From Vannielia litorea (GTDB lineage Bacteria > Pseudomonadota > Alphaproteobacteria > Rhodobacterales > Rhodobacteraceae): 64,000 nt of DNA. Below the pieces are notes generated by a model. That model was not told where the DNA came from and ran no database searches. It saw only the letters and a list, made by a program, of their open reading frames with translations. The stretch spans positions 1,860,001 through 1,924,000 of the forward strand of contig NZ_FSRL01000001.1 in the NCBI RefSeq assembly GCF_900142295.1. Reading direction: 5' to 3'. Below, in pieces: positions 44,289-53,196 of this stretch; within the stretch, counting starts at the first letter, position 1; each line of letters starts with the position of its first letter. The translations under genes and the position numbers were made by a program.

Positions 44289-47064
44289 CGTCCCCCCTTT
44301 CGGCGCCACCCAGCGCGCCCTCGATCACCTTGGCCGCCCCCCGGGCCGCCTCGTCCACCCGGTCGGAGAGCGCCTCCAGCCCCTCCACCCCGGTCTCCCG
44401 GGCCAGCAGCGCGCGTGCGCCCTGGCCCAGGGCCTCCGGTTCCAGCGCCCCCGCCGTGAGCAGCCGGGAACAACCCTGCACCTGCCGCAGCAGCGCGTAG
44501 CTCTGCGCAAGCACCCCGGCCCCCTCGCCCAGCCAGCCCTCGGCCCCGGCAAGCTGGTCGTCGAGCCGCCGTGCCGGCAGGCCCGCCAGCAGGGCCGCCG
44601 CCTGGGCCGTCAGTTCGATGTCCTGCATCCGGCCCGGCCCGATCTTGGCCTCCAGCCCGCCGCCCGATCCCTTGGCATCGAAGATCCGCGCCCGCATCTC
44701 GGCCACGTCGGCCAGCACCCTCGCACGGTCCTTCGGCGCGGCCAGCACCTCGCAGCGCACCGCCTCGACCTCGCGCGCCAGCGCCTCCGCCCCGCAGATC
44801 ACCCGCGCCCGGGTCAGCGCCAGGTGCTCCCAGGTCCAGGCCTCCTCGCGCTGGTAGGCCGCGAAGGCCGAGAGCGAGGTGGCCACCGGCCCGGCATTGC
44901 CCGAGGGCCTGAGCCGCATGTCCACCTCGTAAAGCCGACCCTCGGCCATCAGCGCCGTCAGCGCCGTGACCAGCGCCTTGGTGAGCCGCGCATACCACGC
45001 CCCGGCGGTCAGCGGCCGCGCGCCGTCGCTCGCCTCCGCCCCGTTGGCATCGTAGATCATGATCAGGTCGAGGTCCGACCGGGCGTTCAGCCAGCCCGCG
45101 CCCAGCGAGCCCATGCCCAGCACCACCGCGCCGCGCCCCGGCGCCGCGCCGTGGCGGCGCGCGTGCTCGGCCTCCACCACCGGGTAGACGGCCCGCAACA
45201 CCGCCTCCGCCAGCAGCGCGTATTGCTCGCCCGAGACCAGCGCATCGGCATGGCCCCGCAGCAGATGCACCCCGATCCTGAAATGCCACTCCTTGGCCCA
45301 GCGCCGCGCCGTGTCGAGCTTGCCCTCGTAGTCCCCCGCCCGCGCCATCTCGGCCGAGAGCGAGGCCTCCAGCGTCGCCGCGTCCGGCCAGTCGGCAAAG
45401 AAGTCTCCGCCGATCACCGCGTCGAGCACGCCCGCGTTACGGCTGAGGTATTCCGCCAGCTCCGGCGCGGTGGCGCAGATGTCCACGATCAGGCCCAGAA
45501 GCTGCGGGTTGGCCGCAAAGAGCGAGAAGATCTGGATCCCCGCAGGCAGGCCCCGCAGAAACCCGTCGAAGGCCGTCAGCGCCTCCTCGGGCCGTGCCGC
45601 GCCAGCCAGCCGTTCCATCAACTCGGGGCGGATGCGGGCAAAGAGCTCGCCCGCGCGGGTCGACCGGAAGGCGTTGTAGCCCTTCCAGCGATCCATGATC
45701 TCGCGCGCCGCCTCGCCCCACTCCGGCCCGTCCTCCTGCTGGCGCTTCTTGCCGGGCGCAAAGAAGCCCTCGGCCAGCTTGGCCACCCGGCCCAGCCGGG
45801 CCTCCAGACCGGCACGAAAGGCCTGCGTGTCGCCCTCGCCCGACAGCCGGGCGATCCGCTCGATCCCGGCGGCATCCTTGGGCAGCGCATGGGTCTGCTG
45901 GTCGTGCACCATCTGGATCCGATGCTCCAGCTCCCGGTGCGCCCGGTAATCCGCGCTCAGCTGCGCAGCCTCCTCCTCGCCGACCCAGCCCTTCTCGGCC
46001 AGCCGCGCCAGCCCCTCCACCGTGCCGCGCACCCGCAGCTCCGGGTCGCGCCCGCCGGCGATGATCTGCCGGGTCTGGGTGAAGAACTCGATCTCCCGGA
46101 TCCCGCCCCGCCCCAGCTTCAGGTCGCGCCCCTCCAGCGCGGTGCCGTGCAGCCCCTTGTGCTCCCGGATCGCCAGCCGCATGTCATGCGCATCCTGGAT
46201 CGCGGCAAAGTCGAGGTGCTTGCGCCAGATGAAGGGCCGGAGCCGCTCCAGGTAGCCCGCGCCCTCCCGCAGGTCCCCCGCGCAGACCCGCGCCTTGATG
46301 TGGGCGGCCCGCTCCCAGGTGCGGCCCACGCTCTCGTAGTAGCGCTCGGCGGCCTCCATCGACAGGCACACCGGCGTGACGCTCGGATCGGGCCGCAGCC
46401 GCAGGTCGGTCCGGAAGACATAGCCCTCCGCCGTGTTGTCACTGAGCAGCTTGGCCGCCTCGCGTGTGGCGCGCACAAGGCTCGCGCGCAGCTCGTGCGG
46501 ATCCCGCTCGGGCCAGCGATCCTGGTCGAAGAGCACGATCAGGTCGATGTCGGAGGAGTAGTTCAACTCCCCCGCCCCCATCTTGCCCATGGCAAGGATG
46601 AAGATGCCGCAGAGATCGTCGTCCACGTCTTCGGGCTCCAGCACCGACTTGCGCCGAGCGGCCTCCTGCTCCAGCGCATGCCGCCAGGCCACCTGCACCG
46701 CGCGGTCGGCAAAATCGGCGAGCGCGCCGGTGACCTTCTCCAGCGGCCAGATCCCGGCCAGGTCGGCCAGCGCGGTAAAGAGCGCGAGCCGCCGCTTGGC
46801 CTGCCGCAGGGCCCCCGCCGGGTCGCCCTCGCCCGCCGCCGCCATCAACCCCGGAATCACCCCGTCGACCGGCCCCGCCACGGCCTCCGAAAGCCACTGG
46901 CCCTCCCGCTCGATCAACCCGGCGAGATAGGGCGAGGAGCCTGCGGTTCCGCCGATGAGCCGCGCCATGTCCCCCCCGGCCCAGCCATTCGCCTCCCGGG
47001 CGCGGGTGGCGGCGGTCTCGTCAACGGCGATCGGCAGGCGGGTGATCTGTGCGGCAAAATCCAT
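44272..47064 (-). CDS. glnE: Glutamine synthetase adenylyltransferase/adenylyl-removing enzyme
   Basis: A 930-residue two-headed nucleotidyltransferase that switches glutamine synthetase activity by adding or removing AMP under PII control. The N-terminal (deadenylylase) catalytic block is MGAGELNYSSDIDLIVLFD, and the C-terminal (adenylylase) block is MGSLGAGWLNARSDLDLIMI, both with the paired aspartates. A helical linker joins the domains. The length is close to E. coli GlnE (946). Confidence 0.96.
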   Translation of the reverse strand: MDFAAQITRLPIAVDETAATRAREANGWAGGDMARLIGGTAGSSPYLAGLIEREGQWLSEAVAGPVDGVIPGLMAAAGEGDPAGALRQAKRRLALFTALADLAGIWPLEKVTGALADFADRAVQVAWRHALEQEAARRKSVLEPEDVDDDLCGIFILAMGKMGAGELNYSSDIDLIVLFDQDRWPERDPHELRASLVRATREAAKLLSDNTAEGYVFRTDLRLRPDPSVTPVCLSMEAAERYYESVGRTWERAAHIKARVCAGDLREGAGYLERLRPFIWRKHLDFAAIQDAHDMRLAIREHKGLHGTALEGRDLKLGRGGIREIEFFTQTRQIIAGGRDPELRVRGTVEGLARLAEKGWVGEEEAAQLSADYRAHRELEHRIQMVHDQQTHALPKDAAGIERIARLSGEGDTQAFRAGLEARLGRVAKLAEGFFAPGKKRQQEDGPEWGEAAREIMDRWKGYNAFRSTRAGELFARIRPELMERLAGAARPEEALTAFDGFLRGLPAGIQIFSLFAANPQLLGLIVDICATAPELAEYLSRNAGVLDAVIGGDFFADWPDAATLEASLSAEMARAGDYEGKLDTARRWAKEWHFRIGVHLLRGHADALVSGEQYALLAEAVLRAVYPVVEAEHARRHGAAPGRGAVVLGMGSLGAGWLNARSDLDLIMIYDANGAEASDGARPLTAGAWYARLTKALVTALTALMAEGRLYEVDMRLRPSGNAGPVATSLSAFAAYQREEAWTWEHLALTRARVICGAEALAREVEAVRCEVLAAPKDRARVLADVAEMRARIFDAKGSGGGLEAKIGPGRMQDIELTAQAAALLAGLPARRLDDQLAGAEGWLGEGAGVLAQSYALLRQVQGCSRLLTAGALEPEALGQGARALLARETGVEGLEALSDRVDEAARGAAKVIEGALGGAERGDDGREG

Positions 47065-47187
47065 GCGCCTTCATCTCCCGCCTGCACGCCCCGGTCAACG
47101 GGGCGCAAATAATCTCTCGCCCGCCACTTGCGCGCCCCCCGGCCACTCCCGATATCCGCCCTACCACCCCCGCGAGGCTCACCTCAC

Positions 47188-48111
47188 ATGCTTCTCCTCA
47201 CCCTGGCCGCCGGCCTCACGCTGCTGATCCTCGGCGGCGAGGTCCTGCTGCGCGGCGCGATCGCCCTGTCGCTCCGCCTCGGCCTCTCCCCGCTCTTCAT
47301 CGGCCTCACCGTGGTGGGCTTCGGCACCTCCACGCCCGAGCTCTTCACCTCGCTCCAGGCCACCTTCTCCGGCGCGCCCGACATCGCCCTCGGCAACGTC
47401 ATCGGTTCCAACATCGCCAACAGCCTGCTGATCCTCGGCGCCGCGGCGCTGATGGCGCCCATCGTCGTCGCCCGCGCGGCGCTGATGCGCGACGGCGCGG
47501 CGGTGATGCTGGCGACCCTGGCCTGCCTCGGGCTGGCCTTCACCGGCAGCTTCACCCGGCTCTCGGGGGTGATCCTGCTCGCGGGCCTCGTGGCCTACCT
47601 CTACCTCGCATGGAAGTCCGAGGCCGCAGAGCCCGCCGAGATCGACGACAGCACCGCCCGCCTCTCCCCGCTCGCCGCCCTCGGCCTCACCGCCGTGGGC
47701 ATCGCGCTCACCGTGCTGGGCGCGCGCTTCCTCGTCTCGGGCGCCGTCGAGCTTGCCCAATGGGCCGGGGTCTCCGAGGCGGTGATCGGGCTCACCATCG
47801 TCGCCGTCGGCACCTCGCTGCCCGAACTGGTGACCTCGATCATGGCCGCCCGAAAGGGTCAGCCCGAGCTGGCGCTCGGCAACGTGCTGGGCTCCAACAT
47901 CTACAACATCCTGGGCATCCTCGGCGCCACGGCCCTGCTCTCGCCCGCCCCGCTGGACGCCTCCGCGATGATCCCCGACGCGCTGGTGATGCTGGCCGCC
48001 ACCGCGCTGATGCTCTTTCTCGCCACCACCGGCTGGCGGGTCACCCGCGCCGAGGGCAGCCTGCTGCTGGCCCCCTACGCGGCCTACCTCGTCTGGCTCC
48101 TGCCCGCCTGA
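47188..48111 (+). CDS. Calcium/sodium antiporter (CaCA family, YrbG-like)
   Basis: A 307-residue inner-membrane protein with ten helices in two inverted halves. Each half has the alpha-repeat: VVGFGTSTPELFTS with GNVIGSNIANSLLILG, and VAVGTSLPELVTSI with GNVLGSNIYNILGILG. The Ser/Asn/Glu residues there bind ions. It exchanges Na+ (or K+/H+) for Ca2+. The ATG at 47188 directly precedes the first helix; an upstream in-frame start adds a Pro-rich piece. It diverges from glnE and converges on ndk. Confidence 0.92.
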   Translation: MLLLTLAAGLTLLILGGEVLLRGAIALSLRLGLSPLFIGLTVVGFGTSTPELFTSLQATFSGAPDIALGNVIGSNIANSLLILGAAALMAPIVVARAALMRDGAAVMLATLACLGLAFTGSFTRLSGVILLAGLVAYLYLAWKSEAAEPAEIDDSTARLSPLAALGLTAVGIALTVLGARFLVSGAVELAQWAGVSEAVIGLTIVAVGTSLPELVTSIMAARKGQPELALGNVLGSNIYNILGILGATALLSPAPLDASAMIPDALVMLAATALMLFLATTGWRVTRAEGSLLLAPYAAYLVWLLPA

Positions 48112-48128
48112 CCCAACCTGCCTGAATC

Positions 48129-48157
48129 AAAAAGGGCGCCCGACCGGCGCCCTTTCC
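48129..48157. terminator. Bidirectional terminator between antiporter and ndk
   Basis: AAAGGGCGCC and GGCGCCCTTT form a perfect ten-pair stem around CGACC. The minus-strand reading ends in TTTTTG, best for ndk; the plus-strand reading has only TTT. Confidence 0.85.
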
Positions 48158-48184
48158 AATCTCCTGATCCGGTCAGACCCGCGA

Positions 48185-48607
48185 TCAGCCCACCAGCTCG
48201 AGGCCGGAGAAGAAGAAGGCGATCTCCTGGGCGGCGGTCTCGGGCGCGTCCGAGCCGTGCACGGAGTTCTCGCCGACCGACTCGGCAAACTCGGCGCGGA
48301 TCGTGCCCGGCGCGGCATCGGCGGGGTTGGTCGCGCCCATCACTTCGCGGTTCTTCAGGATGGCGCCCTCGCCCTCCAGCACCTGCACCACCACCGGCTC
48401 GGAGGCCATGAACTCGCAGAGCTCGCCGTAGAACGGACGGGCGGCATGCACCTCGTAGAACTTGCCGGCCTGCTCCATCGAGAGCTTGATCCGCTTCTGG
48501 GCGACGATCCGCAGACCGGCCTCCTCGAACTTGGCGTTGATCTTGCCGGTCAGGTTGCGGCGGGTGGCGTCGGGCTTGATGATGGAAAGCGTGCGTTCGG
48601 TGGCCAT
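48185..48607 (-). CDS. ndk: Nucleoside diphosphate kinase
   Basis: A 140-residue enzyme that balances nucleoside triphosphate pools. The start [20 protein letters not shown] and the catalytic His in [13 protein letters not shown] are clear. The ATG at 48607 has GGAG seven bases ahead; a longer in-frame opening has no support. It is a single gene with its own terminator. Confidence 0.97.
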   Translation of the reverse strand: MATERTLSIIKPDATRRNLTGKINAKFEEAGLRIVAQKRIKLSMEQAGKFYEVHAARPFYGELCEFMASEPVVVQVLEGEGAILKNREVMGATNPADAAPGTIRAEFAESVGENSVHGSDAPETAAQEIAFFFSGLELVG

Positions 48608-48716
48608 GGGGCGTCTCCTTGCTGGCCGGGCAGCCTGCCCGGTCGATAAATCGCGGCCCCGGTAACATGGGCCACAGGCTTTTGAAAGCCCCCGTCTGCG
48701 CCCTACCTTGGCCTGC

Positions 48717-49415
48717 ATGAGCACCGCCCCCCTCCTCGTCTTCGGCGCCGGCCACATCGGCCGCGCCATGGCCCAGTCCGCCCTCGCCGCGCCCGGCGCG
48801 CCGCCCGTGCACGTCGTCACGCGCCAGCCGGACGCCCCCGATGGCGCCACCCACCACCGGATCGACGCTGCCGACGAGCCCGCCCTCGCCGCCCTGGCCA
48901 AGACCCTTCCCGAGATCTCCGGCCTGCTCATCACCACCGGCACGCTCCACACCGAGGCCTATGCCCCCGAGAAAACCCTCAAGGCCCTCGACCCGCAGGC
49001 CATGGCCGAGGTCTACCGGGTCAACTGCATCCTGCCCGCCACCATCCTCAAGCATTTCCTCCCCCGCCTGCCGCGCAACACGCCCGCCTTCGCCGCGGCC
49101 CTCTCGGCCCGCGTGGGCTCCATCTCCGACAACGCGCTCGGTGGCTGGGTCAGCTACCGCGCCTCCAAGGCCGCGCTGAACCAGGTCATCCGCACGTTTT
49201 CCATCGAACTCGCCCGCACCCACCCGCAGGCCCGGCTGATCGGCCTGCACCCCGGCACCGTCGCCACCCCGCTCTCCCAGCCCTACCGGGGCACCGCGCC
49301 CACAGTCTTCACCCCCGCCGAAAGCGCCGCCCACCTCTGGCGCGTCATCGAGGGCACCACCCCCGAACACAGCGGCAATCTCTTCGCCTGGGACGGCCAG
49401 CACATCGCCCCCTGA
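48717..49415 (+). CDS. Short-chain dehydrogenase/reductase
   Basis: A 232-residue SDR. The nucleotide loop is [17 protein letters not shown], the catalytic Tyr and Lys are in [15 protein letters not shown], and [20 protein letters not shown] follows as in the CsgA/C-factor-like group. The Ser comes from [10 protein letters not shown]. The glycine pattern GAGHIG differs from the usual TGxxxGIG, so NAD(P) preference is unclear. The substrate is unknown. The ATG at 48717 is preferred over a TTG three codons earlier. Confidence 0.88.
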   Translation: MSTAPLLVFGAGHIGRAMAQSALAAPGAPPVHVVTRQPDAPDGATHHRIDAADEPALAALAKTLPEISGLLITTGTLHTEAYAPEKTLKALDPQAMAEVYRVNCILPATILKHFLPRLPRNTPAFAAALSARVGSISDNALGGWVSYRASKAALNQVIRTFSIELARTHPQARLIGLHPGTVATPLSQPYRGTAPTVFTPAESAAHLWRVIEGTTPEHSGNLFAWDGQHIAP

Positions 49416-49463
49416 CCCCCCTCCGCAAGCTCCTCATTGGTCCTGAGAATATCCCGGGGGGTC

Positions 49464-49480
49464 CGGGGGGCTGGCCCCCG
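49464..49480. repeat. GC-rich hairpin before the ABC-F gene
   Basis: CGGGGG and CCCCCG pair around GCTGG, preceded by ATCCCGGGGGGTC. Similar G/C runs are scattered in roseobacter intergenic regions, so this may be a dispersed repeat or a weak terminator of the SDR gene. Confidence 0.35.
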
Positions 49481-49544
49481 CTCCCGGTCTCGTCCCCAAC
49501 AACCCCGCTTCCCCCCACGCCACAACCCTGCTACCTCGCCCCCC

Positions 49545-51395
49545 ATGCTGCGCATCTCCGACATATCCTTCGCCATGGAAGGCCGCCCGCTCTTCGAGCA
49601 CGCCTCCGCGACCATCCCCGAGGGCCACAAGGTCGGCCTCGTCGGGCGCAACGGCACGGGCAAGACAACCCTCTTCCGCCTGATCCGCGGCGAGCTGGCG
49701 CTCGAAGGCGGCGAGATCTCCCTGCCCACCCGCGCCCGCATCGGCGGCGTCGCGCAAGAGGCGCCCGCCACCGACGACTCGCTCATCACCACCGTGCTGG
49801 CCGCCGACACCGAGCGCGCCGCCCTGCTCGCCGAGGCCGAAACCGCCACCGACCCGCATCGCATCGCCGAGGTGCAAACCCGGCTGGCCGACATCGACGC
49901 CTGGTCCGCCGAGGCCCGCGCCGCCTCGATCCTCTCGGGCCTGGGCTTCTCGCACGACGACCAGCAGCGCCCCTGCGCCGATTTCTCCGGCGGCTGGCGG
50001 ATGCGCGTGGCGCTGGCCGCCGTGCTCTTCTCCCAGCCCGACCTGCTGCTGCTCGACGAGCCCACCAACTACCTCGACCTCGAAGGCGCGCTCTGGCTCG
50101 AGGCCTACCTGGCGAAATACCCCCACACGGTCATCGTCATTTCCCACGACCGGGGCCTCCTGAACCGCGCCGTCGGCGGCATCCTGCATCTCGAAGACCG
50201 CAAGCTGACCTTCTACCAGGGCAATTACGACACCTTCGCCGAAACCCGGGCCGCCCGCCTCGCCGTGGCGGATGCCGAGAATCGCAAGCAGGAGGCCCGC
50301 CGCGCCCACCTGCAAAGCTTCGTCGACCGCTTCCGCGCCAAGGCGTCCAAGGCCGTGCAGGCCCAGTCGCGCCTCAAGATGCTGGCCCGCCTCAAGCCGA
50401 TCAGCACGCCCCAGGAGGCCGCGCTGAAGGCCTTCACCTTCCCCGAGCCCGAGGAGCTGTCGCCTCCCATCATCAACATGGAGGGCGCCGCCGTGGGCTA
50501 TGACGGCACACCCGTCCTGCAACGGCTCTCCCTGCGCATCGACCAGGACGACCGGATCGCCCTCCTGGGGCGCAACGGGCAGGGAAAATCCACGCTTTCC
50601 AAGCTCCTGGCGGGCAAACTTGAAGCCCTCTCCGGTCGCATGATCTCGGCCCGCAAGCTGCGCATCGGCTACTTCGCCCAGCACCAGCTCGACGAGCTGC
50701 GCCCCGAGGAAACCCCGCTGGAGCACCTCCGCCGCCTCAAGCCCGGCGAGCTGCCCGGCAAGCACCGCACCCGGCTCGCGGGCTTCGGGGTGATGGCCGC
50801 CCAGGCCGAAACCCCCGTGGGCAAGCTCTCCGGCGGCCAGAAGGCGCGGCTCTCGCTGCTTCTGGCCACGCTCGAGGCGCCCCACATGCTGATCCTGGAC
50901 GAGCCCACAAACCACCTCGACATGGAAAGCCGCGAGGCGCTGGTCGAGGCCCTCACCGCCTACACCGGCGCCGTGGTGCTGGTGTCCCACGACATGCACC
51001 TGCTCGCCCATGTCGCCGACCGGCTCTGGCTGGTCGACGCGGGCACCGTGACCCCCTTCGAGGACGATCTCGAGGCGTACCGCCGCCTGCTGCTGGCCTC
51101 CCCCGAAAAGCCCTCGAAGGACAAGCCCAAGCCCCAGAAGCGTGTCAGCCAGGCCGATATCCAGGCCCTGAAGTCCGAGTTGAAGAAGGCCGAGGCCCGC
51201 ATCGCCAAGCTCGAGGAGATGCGCGACAAGCTCGCCACCAAGCTGGCCGACCCCGACCTCTACGAAGACGCCCGCAAGGGCGAACTGGCCACCTGGAACG
51301 CCAAATATGCCGAGGTGATGGAAGGTCTGCAACGCGCCGAGGCGATCTGGGTCAGCGTGGGCGAAAAGCTCGAATCCGCCCAGGCCGCCGCCTGA
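49545..51395 (+). CDS. ABC-F family ATPase
   Basis: A 616-residue soluble protein with two ABC domains and no membrane part. Walker A loops are GRNGTGKTTL and GRNGQGKSTL; signature motifs are FSGGWRMRVAL and LSGGQKARLSL; Walker B motifs are LLLDEPTNYLD and LILDEPTNHLD. The linker (ENRKQEARRAHLQSFVDRFR) and the C-terminal coiled coil (about 545-616) resemble YheS/Uup. ABC-F proteins act on ribosomes in translation quality or antibiotic protection. The ATG at 49545 begins the first ABC domain. Confidence 0.93.
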   Translation: MLRISDISFAMEGRPLFEHASATIPEGHKVGLVGRNGTGKTTLFRLIRGELALEGGEISLPTRARIGGVAQEAPATDDSLITTVLAADTERAALLAEAETATDPHRIAEVQTRLADIDAWSAEARAASILSGLGFSHDDQQRPCADFSGGWRMRVALAAVLFSQPDLLLLDEPTNYLDLEGALWLEAYLAKYPHTVIVISHDRGLLNRAVGGILHLEDRKLTFYQGNYDTFAETRAARLAVADAENRKQEARRAHLQSFVDRFRAKASKAVQAQSRLKMLARLKPISTPQEAALKAFTFPEPEELSPPIINMEGAAVGYDGTPVLQRLSLRIDQDDRIALLGRNGQGKSTLSKLLAGKLEALSGRMISARKLRIGYFAQHQLDELRPEETPLEHLRRLKPGELPGKHRTRLAGFGVMAAQAETPVGKLSGGQKARLSLLLATLEAPHMLILDEPTNHLDMESREALVEALTAYTGAVVLVSHDMHLLAHVADRLWLVDAGTVTPFEDDLEAYRRLLLASPEKPSKDKPKPQKRVSQADIQALKSELKKAEARIAKLEEMRDKLATKLADPDLYEDARKGELATWNAKYAEVMEGLQRAEAIWVSVGEKLESAQAAA

Positions 51396-51433
51396 AGCAT
51401 CACCTCACCCTGCGCCGCCAAACCCCTGAAAAG

Positions 51434-51462
51434 AAAAAGCCCGCACCAGGTGGTGCGGGCTT
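51434..51462 (-). terminator. Shared terminator between ABC-F and the Ala-rich gene
   Basis: AAGCCCGCACCA and TGGTGCGGGCTT match perfectly over 12 bases. On the minus strand TTTTTC follows, ideal for the Ala-rich gene; the plus-strand side is weaker (TTCCTC). Confidence 0.85.
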
Positions 51463-51529
51463 CCTCATGTTCTGTCACCCGGTCGGGCTGCGAGCTGGGC
51501 AGACCCCACCGCATCCCGCCGCGCCGCGT

Positions 51530-52318
51530 TCAGCCTTCTAGGCCCAGCGCTTCCTTCACGCTGTCCAGCGCGCCGGTCAGCGCCTCGGGGTTGTCCTTGG
51601 CAGCTTCCACGGCCTTCACCAGCGCGGTCTTCTGAAGCTGGCCGAGGTCGGAGCCCTCGATCATCTCCTTCACCTTGTCGAGGTCGAAGCCCTCGGCGGT
51701 GAGCGCGGTCAGGTCCATGCCCTCGGCAGCCTCGGCGGTTGCCGCGGCAGTGTCGGTCGCGGCCTCGGTGGTCGCGGTGTCGGTCGCGGCTTCGGTGGTC
51801 GCGGCGGCAGCATCGGTCGCGCCTTCCACGGCCTCGGCGGCCTCGTCCATCGCGTCGGCGGCGGCTTCCATCGACTCCGATGCCGCTTCCATCGCCTCGG
51901 AGGCAGCCTCGGTGGCGCCCTCTTCGGCAGCTTCCACCGCCTCGGCGGCCTGGTCCATCGCCGCATTGGCCGCATCGCCCGCCGCTTCCACGGCAGTCGC
52001 TGTCTCTTCAACCACCTCCTCGGCGGTCTCGGCGGCCGCGTCGGCCGCGCCTTCCACGGCCTCCATCGCCTCGCCAGCGGCCTCTTCGGCCGCCTCGGTC
52101 ACCGCATCGGCGGCCTCGGTGGTCTCTTCCACCACGGTCTCGACGGCTTCCTCGATGGCGCTCTCGCCCTCGGCCGCAGCCTCCTCGGTTGCCTCGGTGG
52201 CCTCGGCCGCAGCCTCGGTCGTGTCCGGCATCGCCTCTTCGCCACCCTGGGTCGCGTAGATGTAACCGCCAATCGCCAGGGCGACGACAACAATGCCGCC
52301 GATCATCTTGCTATCCAT
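51530..52318 (-). CDS. Membrane-anchored Ala/Glu/Thr-rich helical protein
   Basis: A 262-residue protein with one N-terminal helix (IGGIVVVALAIGGYIYATQ), then about 170 residues almost only of Ala, Glu, Thr, Asp, Met and Val in short repeats such as EAAEEA, AMEAV and TEAATDTA, and a distinct C-terminal 60 residues (DLTALTAEGFDLDKVKEMIE). The repeat part should form a long acidic helix or coiled coil outside the membrane. LEA-like or periplasmic spacer proteins look similar, but homology cannot be claimed from composition. The C-terminal block is the part to trace. Confidence 0.8.
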   Translation of the reverse strand: MDSKMIGGIVVVALAIGGYIYATQGGEEAMPDTTEAAAEATEATEEAAAEGESAIEEAVETVVEETTEAADAVTEAAEEAAGEAMEAVEGAADAAAETAEEVVEETATAVEAAGDAANAAMDQAAEAVEAAEEGATEAASEAMEAASESMEAAADAMDEAAEAVEGATDAAAATTEAATDTATTEAATDTAAATAEAAEGMDLTALTAEGFDLDKVKEMIEGSDLGQLQKTALVKAVEAAKDNPEALTGALDSVKEALGLEG

Positions 52319-52481
52319 TGGATTCTTCCTTGTCCCGCACTTGCCTTTTCAAAGGCCCGCCCCATCCTATGCCCTCGCCGCGCGATTGAAAAGCGACATT
52401 GCGGCAGCGCGGCATTTCCCGCGCCGCTCCGCCGCATGGGGCCTGTTTGGCCCCGCGCCGCCCGCCTGCCCCGCAATCCGC

Positions 52482-52510
52482 TTGAACCGCGCTTTCCGCG
52501 CGTCTATTTT
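52482..52510 (+). promoter_or_regulatory. Candidate infC promoter
   Basis: TTGAAC and TATTTT are 17 bases apart, a good housekeeping-type match. The expected transcription start lies near 52517, leaving a leader of about 30 bases with the AGGAG at 52537. Confidence 0.55.
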
Positions 52511-52548
52511 GCGCGCCATTGAACTTCGGCTGACACAGGAGACATCCC

Positions 52549-53094
52549 ATAGCCCGCAGACCCCACAACGCCCCGCCGACGCGCGACACAGGCCCTCGCG
52601 TCAATGAACGCATCACGGGGCCCGAGATCCGACTGATCGGACACGAAGGACAAAACGTCGGGGTCGTCACGCCCCAGCGCGCGATGGAGCTCGCCGAACA
52701 GGTCGGCCTCGATCTGGTCGAGATCTCGCCCAATGCCACCCCGCCGGTGTGCAAGATCATGGATTTCGGCAAGTTCAAGTACGAGACCCAGAAGAAAGAG
52801 GCCGAGGCGCGGAAGAAACAGAAGATCATCGAGATCAAGGAAATCAAGTTCCGCCCCAACACCGACACCCACGACTACGAAGTGAAGATGCGCTCGGTGT
52901 TCAAGTTCCTCGAGAACGGCGACAAGGTAAAGATCACCCTGCGGTTCCGCGGGCGCGAGATGGCCCACCAGGACATCGGGCGCGATCTGCTGGAGCGCGT
53001 GGCCGAAGACGTCAAGGAACTGGGCAAGATCGAGTCCATGCCCAAGATGGAAGGTCGTCAGATGGTCATGATGATCAACCCGCTCCCCAAGTGA
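52549..53094 (+). CDS. infC: Translation initiation factor IF-3, non-canonical AUA start
   Basis: A 181-residue factor that keeps ribosomal subunits apart and checks the start codon. The N-domain begins [20 protein letters not shown] and includes [20 protein letters not shown]; the linker is basic and the C-domain has [18 protein letters not shown]. No ATG, GTG or TTG lies between the in-frame TGA at 52531 and the conserved N-terminus. ATA at 52549 is seven bases after AGGAG (52537-52541), so it is the likely start. E. coli infC uses AUU, which lets IF-3 limit its own synthesis; AUA would do the same. The first internal ATG (52684) would delete half of the N-domain. Confidence 0.93.
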   Translation: MARRPHNAPPTRDTGPRVNERITGPEIRLIGHEGQNVGVVTPQRAMELAEQVGLDLVEISPNATPPVCKIMDFGKFKYETQKKEAEARKKQKIIEIKEIKFRPNTDTHDYEVKMRSVFKFLENGDKVKITLRFRGREMAHQDIGRDLLERVAEDVKELGKIESMPKMEGRQMVMMINPLPK

Positions 53095-53116
53095 GCGCCT
53101 GATCCTCGCGATCGAC

Positions 53117-53141
53117 AGGGCGGCCCGGGGCCGCCCTTTTT
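53117..53141 (+). terminator. infC terminator
   Basis: AGGGCGGC and GCCGCCCT pair around CCGGG, followed by TTTTTC. It lies 22 bases after the infC stop. Confidence 0.88.
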
Positions 53142-53196
53142 CATGCCCGGCGCAAGCCAGCCATCCGCCCCGCAGGGCGCAGCCAACCCCGCGCCC

